From: Timema cristinae
Taxonomy: Eukaryota > Arthropoda > Insecta > Phasmatodea > Timematidae
Assembly (NCBI GenBank): GCA_039000515.1
Contig: JBCFYV010000012.1
Span: 112,367,883-112,431,882, forward strand
Length of the DNA: 64,000 bases
Reading direction: 5' to 3'
Shown here: piece after piece, positions 58,801 through 64,000 of the stretch
Layout of the letters: every line of letters begins with the position of its first letter
Numbering within the stretch: the first letter of the stretch is position 1
Notes under the pieces: model-generated
The model's database searches: none
The model's input: the letters and a program-made list of their open reading frames with translations, nothing else
Told to the model about the DNA's origin: nothing
Translations under genes and position numbers: made by a program

Positions 58801-59564
58801 ACTTAGCTCAACATAATTATGGTACAAACCATTTCCCAGACCATTAATTTAACACTCAACTGAATTAATGAATGCATACAACAAAAATATTTACATTTAT
58901 TAACTAACTATTTATATTCTCTATAGAAACTTTAAAATGAATGTGAATAAATCAGAATTAAGAAGTAAGGGAAAATTATACCATTTTTACTGGACTAAAC
59001 TGTTAAGAAATATTTAATGCATTTTTTTTATTAATTATTAACTTAGAACCAAGGTTATTTACTAACTGATTAAGTTAAAGAGCAGGGATGAGTAATTAAT
59101 TTTAGAGTCAATGCGTTTGCAAGGAGAGGGGTTTGAAAAAAAGCATAGATTGTAAATTTTTCTTACAGTCTTCGTCCGAGATTTGAACCCTTCCCAACCG
59201 CAAATTCAGTCTCTTGCGAGCATGACCCAAAGACCGTCTGACAAACTGTGCAGATGCATTTTAATTACCATTGATTATATTTTACAAACTAATAAGATTA
59301 TTCCTACCATCATCCGACACCTTGAGCGTATCCTAAAATTCAATCTTATAAACAGTTGTTGAGTACTGTCTCGATAAAAGGATCTGTTTTTAAAATTGGT
59401 TTGCACAACATTGCGGAATTTCATGCCTATATTTATCTACTTTGCAGATTAAGCTGAAGGCCAAAACAGCGGTTCAAGTGGATGGAGAACCGTGGAACCA
59501 GCACCCAGCTGATATAATTATCTCTCTCCACAACCAAGCGTCCATGCTTCAACTCTCAGCTTGA
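38652..59564 (+). CDS. DGKE: Diacylglycerol kinase epsilon, complete nine-exon coding region (530 aa)
   Basis: Phosphorylates diacylglycerol to phosphatidic acid at ER or plasma membrane, feeding phosphatidylinositol turnover. Coding exons: 38652-38834, 42249-42420, 44934-45064, 46198-46345, 48385-48602, 51316-51461, 54163-54331, 57589-57897, 59448-59564; 1593 nt with no frame break. Residues about 11-36 form a hydrophobic helix, the membrane anchor typical of epsilon. Two C1 domains follow: about 54-105 (CYCSVCESL...CDCCGVCADRGC) and about 112-156 (CEVCEEECGS...CCWCQYAVHELC). The catalytic DAGK domain has GGDGT at 266-270 and PLGTGND at 293-299; the accessory domain includes NYISFGVDAQVALDFH and VVLNIPSWGAG; the end has VQVDGEPW. 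Human DGKE is 567 residues. The ATG is the first Met and sits just before the hydrophobic helix. Introns 2 and 3 start with GC (AG|GCAAGT at 42421 and 45065); the rest start with GT. It lacks the PH, SAM and ankyrin regions of other DGK classes. Confidence 0.95.
38928..39165 (+). repeat. SINE-A copy, DGKE intron 1
   Basis: GATGGCCACATGGTGTTAGG, GATCAGGGTTTGATCTCAG and AAACGGGTAATCAGACTCAG match the A family. Confidence 0.75.
39223..39282. repeat. (CA)n microsatellite in a C-rich stretch
   Basis: CA repeats with two CCACA interruptions. The flanks 39170-39560 are unusually C-rich on the + strand for this AT-rich window. DGKE intron 1. Confidence 0.95.
39793..40396. mobile_element. hAT MITE (CAGGGCTGTGGA family) carrying a LINE fragment, inside a SINE-A
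   Basis: Left end CAGGGTTTTGGAGTCGG and right end GACTCCACAGCCCTG enclose the same AT-rich interior as the 16638 copy. A LINE 3' fragment lies at about 40085-40290. The element splits a SINE-A copy (39720-39792 and 40397-40570). Its duplicated flanks (GCTAAAAT and GTTTGAAT) are diverged forms of the SINE B-box sequence. Confidence 0.8.
40085..40290 (+). mobile_element. LINE 3' fragment, second family, inside a hAT MITE
   Basis: The frame contains RWIDGV-like and WAGVE-like remnants (GGACAGGCGGATAAAGGGAG) and ends CATTGACAGGAAACTGTGTA with a TGGTGG tail. Confidence 0.55.
41600..41865 (-). repeat. SINE-A copy, DGKE intron 1
   Basis: AAAACCACCCTCAGTACACC, GAGATTGAACCTCGATCTC and TGCCTTAGACTATGTGGCC match the reverse A family. 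Confidence 0.75.
43500..43812 (+). repeat. SINE-A variant head, with (ATT)n tail
   Basis: The head CCCGCCTCGTGGCGTAATTGG differs from other A copies, but the body (TTCCTAAATGGTTTTCCC), B box (GAGGTTCGAATCTCGG) and tail (ACCCGAACAGGTAGTAAGAC) agree. It ends in a pure (ATT)n microsatellite of about 60 bp. Confidence 0.75.
44250..44745. repeat. Two SINE-A copies, facing
   Basis: A forward partial copy (about 44250-44460: GGTCTAAGGCGTCATTCTC) is followed by a full reverse copy (44498-44745: GCACCGCGTCTCACTACTCG through GACGCCTTAGACG). Confidence 0.7.
45065..46197 (+). other. DGKE intron 3 with GC-AG boundaries
   Basis: The exon ends ACAGAG and is followed by GCAAGTCAG; the acceptor is GCAAAAG at 46191-46197. 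This joins QQKLTE to VCDFG in phase 0, matching the conserved DGKE linker that follows the second C1 domain. The nearest GT (GTCAGT) gives a frame with a stop in the next exon. The intron contains a MITE-E copy (about 45488-45835) and a SINE-A remnant. Confidence 0.75.
45488..45885 (-). mobile_element. MITE family E copy, DGKE intron 3
   Basis: Starts AGAGTTGGGTCAAATCCAC and ends GAGTTCCTCATCCCTAATAT; the interior TTACTGGTCTGGTTGTTAAG is reversed relative to the 59909 copy. Confidence 0.6.
46565..46850 (-). mobile_element. LINE 3' fragment, reverse, in DGKE intron 4
   Basis: TCATCATCATCGTCATC followed by TTTCCAGCCTATGGCTGGG is the reversed tail and 3' end; AGTAAAATGCCTCATCTC and TTCTTGGTCTCCG follow in reverse ORF order. 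Confidence 0.7.
47461..47885. mobile_element. Possible pogo-like MITE in a DGKE intron
   Basis: Left end CAGTAAAAGCCTGATC and reversed right end TAGTATAAGCTCGATA are loosely similar, and TA flanks both. The TIR match is imperfect, so this is tentative. Confidence 0.4.
49335..49500. mobile_element. hAT terminal fragment (CAGGGGTCCACAAACTATGG)
   Basis: The start matches the common hAT terminus CAGGGGTCCNCAAACT. No partner end is obvious within the next few hundred bases. Confidence 0.4.
50147..50550. mobile_element. Family D element, near-complete long-TIR copy
   Basis: The left end TATATTTGGAAGAAGGTACA and the reversed right end TATATTTGTAAGAAGGTATA match for about 60 bp, continuing through GGATAGAAACATA and GGACAAACACAATAT. 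The centre contains CCTAGGTTTAGGGG, the single-copy ancestor of the 75-bp minisatellite. No transposase is visible. Confidence 0.75.
51755..52035 (+). repeat. SINE-C, forward, nested in a hAT remnant
   Basis: TTAGCTCAGTTGGTAGCATG (a very tRNA-like A box), GGCTCGATTTCCAGC (B box) and a tail CATAGGCTGGAAACAGTAAT. Confidence 0.85.
52135..52354 (+). repeat. 44-bp tandem repeat, five copies, from a hAT transposase C-terminus
   Basis: GATGTCACTAAAGAACTGAG recurs at 52141, 52185, 52229, 52273 and 52317, exactly 44 bp apart. Units are nearly identical; the last has lost one base (GAGAGTGC). The first unit continues the hATC reading frame. Confidence 0.95.
52360..52680 (+). mobile_element. Family D right half
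   Basis: Contains TTTGGTTTCCTCTTTTAGGAAG, GAATGAAACCTAGGTTGGGG and TCCACCTTTCCTGTACTTTA, matching the right half of the 50147 copy. The 75-bp unit is present once here. Confidence 0.65.
52905..53835 (+). mobile_element. LINE (non-LTR retrotransposon) 3' fragment with internal minisatellite
   Basis: Reading frames encode the end of a LINE reverse transcriptase ORF: MKFVRSMLAVTRRNKIRN, then RWYG-HVM and MERRTPKRMMEMKYV, then RWRHFTKL. It ends near TCACTGGCTATACACAG. The fragment includes the 52-bp array at 53017-53490. It is in DGKE intron 6. Confidence 0.75.
53017..53490 (+). repeat. 52-bp minisatellite, about nine copies, derived from LINE coding sequence
   Basis: GAATGAAGTTTGTGAGGAGC starts at 53017, 53069, 53121, 53173, 53225, 53276, 53328, 53379, 53430 and 53482. 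Spacing is 52 bp, or 51 where one base is lost. One unit encodes the LINE motif KFVRSMLAVTRRNKIRNE. Internal changes are few (CACGAGG or CACGTGG). Confidence 0.95.
55340..56810 (+). mobile_element. Long-TIR repeat family D, right half, expanded by a minisatellite
   Basis: Flanks match family D copies at 50147-50550: TTGGTTTCCTCTTTTAGGAAG on the left. On the right are CCATTACCTCTTTATCCAGT and the TIR-like end CCACTTTTCCTGTAACTTC. Between them one internal segment is amplified (55394-56650). Confidence 0.8.
55394..56650. repeat. 75-bp minisatellite, about 16-17 copies, open on both strands
   Basis: The ATGAAACCTAGGTCGG core recurs at 55644 and then every 75 bp through 56544 (12 exact-length units). 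Four irregular units (74, 74, 70 bp spacing) precede it, and a 69-bp one follows. Since 75 is divisible by three, the array gives long open frames on both strands (416 and 370 codons). The forward frame repeats MKPRSGDWAVTITINLHSSL; the reverse frame repeats VIVTAQSPDLGFILSEPIRE. I see no start context or homology arguing that these are proteins. Confidence 0.95.
56815..57088 (-). repeat. SINE-C, reverse, directly after the D-family minisatellite element
   Basis: TACATCCATTGCTGTTTCCAG (reversed tail), TTATTGTGAAAGGGTAAACC (body), CCAGGGATTGAACACGAAAC and CCGACTGAGCTAAGG (boxes). Confidence 0.82.
57125..57565 (+). repeat. Two SINE-A copies before DGKE exon 8
   Basis: A truncated copy (57125-57300) and a longer one (57330-57565: GATCGAGGTTTGAATCCTGG and GACAGGTAGTAAGACGTG). 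The second ends about 25 bp before the exon 8 acceptor, so it may supply part of the polypyrimidine context. Confidence 0.7.
58410..58640 (-). mobile_element. Family D fragment
   Basis: Contains GGGTGGATAGAAGTTTATAA, CCGGACAAAGGGG and CCCAGACCTAGATTTCATT, in reverse order to other D copies. Right part missing. Confidence 0.5.
59100..59250 (-). repeat. SINE-A fragment, reverse
   Basis: GAGATTTGAACCCTTCCCAA and TCTCTTGCGAGCATGACCC match the reverse B box and head region. It lies upstream of the last DGKE exon. Confidence 0.5.
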
Positions 59565-59908
59565 ATCTCCACTTCATGTCTTTTTGCCTTGGAGCTGAAT
59601 TTTACTGTTTCTGATCCAGTGGCTGTGTTTAGTATCTGTTTTGGTAATGTGTATTATGCTTATTTTTTATGTTATATTTTAGATTAGAGAGAAGATTACT
59701 TCATTTATTTACGGGTATTTTTAGAACAGAGCACTGGGTGAAATCATGGTTTGGATTAGAATGGCTGGTCAGCACACTTATCTGAAGGATGCTGGAGTAA
59801 AAATAGTTTTGATAAAACATTGGGGAAAAAAAACACAAAAACATATTTTAAGATGAGCTTTCAACTACTACATTTAGCTTGTTCAGGTTAAGAACCTCAC
59901 GTTTTTAA

Positions 59909-60325
59909 TAGGGATGGGCCCCTCAAATCTTTTAGGATATTAGAGATTCAAGGATTCATGAAAATTTCAGATTCGGGACTCAAATCCTACAATAAGAAAA
60001 TTCAATTTTTAAAGTGAAATTTGTTTTAGAGCTCTTACTTAATACTGCTTATTGGTGGTTCAGAACCATTAATAATTATAGGGTGAACTCAACAACTAGG
60101 CCCCAGACCAGTAATTTAACACTTAACTTAATGTATGAATGTTTTAATAAATGGATTACAAGAAAGAATGTTAATATTTAGTTGTTGTTTTTTTATTTGT
60201 ATTTTCACTTTTTCTATTATATTTATATTTCCTCTTATGTTCATAATTTTTCCCAGGATTCAAAGGTAAATTGGAGATTCGAATTTGAGATTCAGATTCA
60301 TAAAATAGTGAATTCAACTCAACTC
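59909..60325 (+). mobile_element. MITE family E, near-complete copy
   Basis: Starts TAGGGATGGGCCCCTCAAATC and ends near GAATTCAACTCAACTCC. The interior has GGTGGTTCAGAACCATTAAT and GTAATTTAACACTTAACTTA, repeated in related copies at about 4150-4850, 19085-19370, 30440-30860, 45488-45885, 50692-51125 and 58795-59095. The TAGGGATG end with matching reverse CATCCCTA (45877) suggests hAT-like TIRs. Confidence 0.6.
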
Positions 60326-61489
60326 CAACTTTTTAATATGAACTTCGCTACCACATAAATCTTATTCGGATTAAGAAACACATTTTAAAAATGAGCTTTC
60401 ACGATAAAGTTGTTAGAAATGTGTTTTATATAAATATTAATTCCACTCCAGCATCACCCAGGTATATGTGCTGGCTATCGAGAGTACAAACCTTTGAAAA
60501 CTTGGAATTTGCTTTGAGTCACTTTTGACTCTGATTCTATTGATTGAGAGAAAAAAATCATTTCTTAACATACTCCAAAATTTGCTGTTTTGAATTATGT
60601 CCACCATGAAACTCCCTATATCAAAATCTGTAAACTGGCAAAACGGTGCAACCTTATGGGCATTAGTCATTGAAAAACAATAATAATACACCGAAAGGAA
60701 CAGCAAACAAAGACTAATTGAGAACATTTAAAACGCCTCTCCTGAAAAATAAAGAAATTTGAGTTACACACTTATGTATGTTAAGGGACGAATTTAACCC
60801 GTTCCGCGGTGCGTGTGTAGCGCATATATCTGTGCGAACCCGGCAACCATTTGTCTACTTGTATGTTCTTATCGGACAAATATTTTTTCTACTCATTTAT
60901 TTTTTCATTGTTTACTTTATTCGTGGTCATTGTAAAGCATTTAACTTTTAGCTTCATCCATCGGCTTCAATATGAAATATTCCGACTGGTTAAAAGTACA
61001 GTGGTTCATTGATAGATGGCATTACAATAACTTATTGCAATGGAACGTTGATTCACACCCGCACCAGGGAAAGTTTGGGCAAAGGCATTGTTCAACTCCC
61101 GCACCGGGTAAAAGGGGAAGGTTATAATTATAGTTCAAATCAAACTGTTCTTCTTATCAATCTACTTATTCATTAACATAACTTGTTAATAATGTAAAAT
61201 TAATTCTTTATTACATATTAATCAATTTTTATATATTTTAAAAAGTTTAAAATTGTTGTTCACTTTATCAAATCAAATATCTATTAATTAAATATATCAA
61301 TCTTATATTTTTGTTTTGTTACATGGCATTACATTTTGTAGTTTAGTTGCCATCTACTTTATCTATTCATTGTTTTAATGTGTTATTTATACCAATTTTA
61401 ATATCTGATCAATTTTTTTTTTAATCTCATTCATTTTACTCATATTAATGCTTTTTGTCTATTGTTATGTCATATTTAATAAGAACTGT

Positions 61490-61655
61490 GAATCTCGGTA
61501 GGGTGTTCTAAGGGTGGTTTTTAATGCTTTTCCACTCACCACTTCATTCAAATGCGGGTACACTTCCTATTAATATAACCTTCCTAATCCCCAAAACCAT
61601 TAGCGTAATTAGTGGATATGTGTATAACCCAAATGGATAGTAAGATGAAGTGTTA
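61490..61655 (+). repeat. SINE-A, 5'-truncated
   Basis: AATCTCGGTAGGGTGTTCTA, CAAATGCGGGTACACTTCC and AAATGGATAGTAAGATG match the A body and tail. It starts inside the B box. Confidence 0.65.
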
Positions 61656-61689
61656 AACTATGGATATTATTACATTTTTCATGTATTCG

Positions 61690-62008
61690 GAAATTGATAA
61701 AAATAAAGAAAAATAAACTAATATGTGTAAATTACTGAATAAGGCCCACTTATTGAAAGAGGGAAAATGTGAGAAGGATCCATTGGACAAAGGTGACATC
61801 TTCTTTTCTTCTGTCTTTCTTAGTAGAAATAGTAACACATATTTAAACACAGATAGAGTAAATTGTGTGTGACTACTTTTACTATAGAAGGAAGAAAATA
61901 TCACCTTTGTCCAATGGATTCTTCTCACATTTTTCCTCTTTCAATAAGTGGGCTTTATTCAGTAATTTACACTTATTAGTTTATTTTCCCTTTTATTTAA
62001 TTGATTTC
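61690..62008. repeat. Long near-palindrome (foldback element)
   Basis: TAAATTACTGAATAAGGCCC... on the left is mirrored by GGGCTTTATTCAGTAATTTA on the right, and AAGGATCCATTGGACAAAGG by CCTTTGTCCAATGGATTCTT. The arms extend over about 130 bp each with a short centre. It lies 2 kb downstream of the DGKE stop. Confidence 0.82.
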
Positions 62009-63110
62009 CATTATTATAGAATTATTTCGCCACTGGGCCACCTCGTTGTTAAATAAATCTATACTTTGTTGATTATTTGATGTGGAGCAATAATGCAGAG
62101 CAACAAGCTATTATTTAAATTTTTACTTAAAATTAAATCTTTCTTAACTTTAATATTGCATCACTCTTTACTAAAAGTAGGAATACTACCAAAAGTATTA
62201 AGTTTTTGCCTTTAGGTATATTCGAGACTTTTTATATTCATTTAGAACACCTTTAAAACTTTAGGGTTTTATTATTTGCAAGCTTGTACTATATTCAAGC
62301 CATTACTGTATGCTGCATGTTGGGATGATAACTTAATTTATAAGTTAAGAACGAAATATGTTTATCTTGTTTGCAATACAACATTTTGTAAATTTAACAT
62401 CCCTTTCCCCACCAAGATGTTTATTTTCTTTAAAAATAGTTTCACAATGCCTTAGCTTATAAATAGGGCCATACTGTAATACTTCAAGGCAAGACTGCTA
62501 CCTTTCATAGAGTGGAGTGTATCTACAGTGTATTTTCTAAGTTTAACGAGTGTTGTTATTGTTTGAAATATTGTCATTCTTGCCACTTTTATTGATGAAC
62601 AATAGTTTAGTATGCAAATGTTGTGCGGTAATAATATTCAGTAAATGACCAATACAGAACTAGAGTAGTCGGCTGCCTAGACTTTTAAATGTGTGATTTA
62701 GTCTTCACACAGACTGGTTATAGGTCACAGATATTTTGTTTCATTCCAGTCTTGGGTGGGTCAAAAGGACTATAGTATTTGTGTACATATTGATTAATGA
62801 TACATTCGATAGGTCAAGCTTGTTATGACTTTTTATATAAACATTATTAGATACCTAATGTTCATTCAGAAGGTTTGATCACATCCTTGCCTGTAGGTGT
62901 GTGAATAGAACAAGTAAGTGTAATGTTTACAACTTCCTAGTCTACTATTAGGTCTATTGACTGTCACAAAGTAGTTGTTTGTGTAGGTTTAAGTATGTTA
63001 TTACACGGTGCTTTTGGATGGGCAGCTTACTTATTTAACTGTACGCCTACTAACTCTATGGTATTAGGAACTCGAGCATTAATTGCTGTAACTAAAAAAA
63101 GTATGCAATT

Positions 63111-63320
63111 TATCCCTATCTTGAGATAGTTCTATCCAGTTCACCTAATTATAATACCCTATCCCTATCTTAAGCTAGTTCTATCCAGCCTACCTCATTA
63201 CATCCTTACACCCTATTCCTATCTTTAGCTAGTTCTATTTAGTCTACCTCATTACACCCTATCCCTATCTTGAGCTACTGTAGTTTTATCCAGTCTACCT
63301 CATTACACCCTATCTATTTC
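63111..63320 (+). repeat. About 50-bp tandem repeat, four diverged copies
   Basis: ATCCCTATCTTGAG then AGTTCTATCCAG and CTACCTCATTACA recur four times with small indels. It is near the window end, 3.5 kb downstream of DGKE. Confidence 0.85.
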
Positions 63321-63828
63321 AGGTCCATTCAAATGTCTAGATCTTCCAAACGGTCTCTTCCCATTGATTTTTCCAGTCAGTACCTTGAACAAGGTTCTAG
63401 TTGATTCAATGTATGCTGAATGTTTTGCCCACAGTAACCTGCAAGATTCAATTAACTATATAATGTCTGGTGATTACAGGATATGTAACTAATCACTTTG
63501 TTACTTCCTCATTTCTCCATTACCTTTGTCCCTTTTTGAACCATATATTTTCCTAATACTTTGTTTTCGACCCATATTAATTTATTCTCATCATGTGAGT
63601 CAAGAGACCATGTTTCATAACCATGAAGAACAGTTGGTATTACTATTTTTTTGTATGTATATTATGTGTTTTCATTTTTTGACATCATGTGAGATGTTAA
63701 CAACTTACTGACTGAGTAATAGCATCCATTTCCTGACAGTTATTTTCCTAATTTCCACTCTAATATTTTTATTGCTAGTTAAAATTGTTTCCAAAAGTTT
63801 GAACTCGTTATTCTAAAAAAAAAACACC

Positions 63829-64000
63829 CAGGGTTGTGGAATGTGTATGCCAAACCTTTTATTCCAACTCCTCTATTTTTCTACTGTCCGACTCCAATTC
63901 CGTCATAAATGGCTAATGTATATTAATTAGTAATAACAAATTTACTGCAGTAAAATGCTCCAATACAGACCACTTTATGGAAAACTTCTTTGACACTGTG
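63829..64000. mobile_element. hAT MITE (CAGGGCTGTGGA family), cut by window end
   Basis: Starts CAGGGTTGTGGAATG and continues with the same interior (ACTGTCCGACTCCAA, TTTACTGCAGTAAAATGCTC) as the copy at 16638. It runs out of the window. Confidence 0.75.

Larger units (their letters stand above)
59565..63828. other. DGKE 3' flank
   Basis: Starts with the DGKE 3'UTR (stop TGA at 59562-59564). The rest is a MITE-E copy, a SINE-A fragment, the 61690-62008 foldback and the 63111-63320 tandem repeat. No further gene recognised. Confidence 0.6.

Noticed and set aside
61653..62056. Two opposite small frames sharing the same peptide
   Set aside because: The shared peptide is explained by the palindrome, not by duplicated genes.

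Overview
This is an AT-rich, intron- and transposon-dense eukaryotic window. Spliced genes, tRNA-derived SINEs, hAT, Tc1/mariner-type and Helitron elements, and the gene families present fit an arthropod, most likely an insect. I cannot name the species.

Three conserved protein-coding genes can be read by joining exons at splice sites with matching phase. (1) The 3' end of a TMEM94-like gene (P-type-ATPase-related multi-pass membrane protein), + strand, six exons from 409 to about 7690; its 5' part lies before the window. (2) A p38-pathway MAP kinase kinase (MAP2K3/MAP2K6, Drosophila licorne), - strand, six exons from 28488 down to the stop at 22398; only a short N-terminal exon is missing. 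(3) A complete diacylglycerol kinase epsilon gene (DGKE), + strand, nine coding exons from 38652 to 59564, encoding 530 residues. DGKE has an N-terminal membrane helix, two cysteine-rich C1 domains and the catalytic and accessory DAGK domains. Two consecutive DGKE introns appear to use GC instead of GT donors. The genes are unrelated neighbours rather than an operon.

Layout: 1-7690 TMEM94 exons with repeat-filled introns; 7691-22397 intergenic and TE-rich, including a 2.85 kb hAT transposon with a decayed transposase and an intact 8-bp target duplication; 22398-28488 MAP2K; 28489-38595 intergenic, holding any unrecognised 5' exon of MAP2K; 38596-59564 DGKE; 59565-64000 DGKE 3' flank and repeats.

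Most of the remaining sequence is repeats. Two SINE families with different tRNA-like heads (A and B) share one 3' tail. A third (C) ends like a LINE whose 3' fragments recur here. Other elements are a non-autonomous Helitron, a Harbinger-like element, TA-flanked foldback MITEs, several hAT MITEs and a long-TIR family (D). Three minisatellites (44-, 52- and 75-bp units) sit within about 4.5 kb of DGKE introns 6 and 7, and each has amplified an internal piece of a different transposable element. Three one-base frame disruptions occur in otherwise conserved exons (one in TMEM94, two in MAP2K), while all nine DGKE exons are intact; base errors in the assembly are the simplest explanation.
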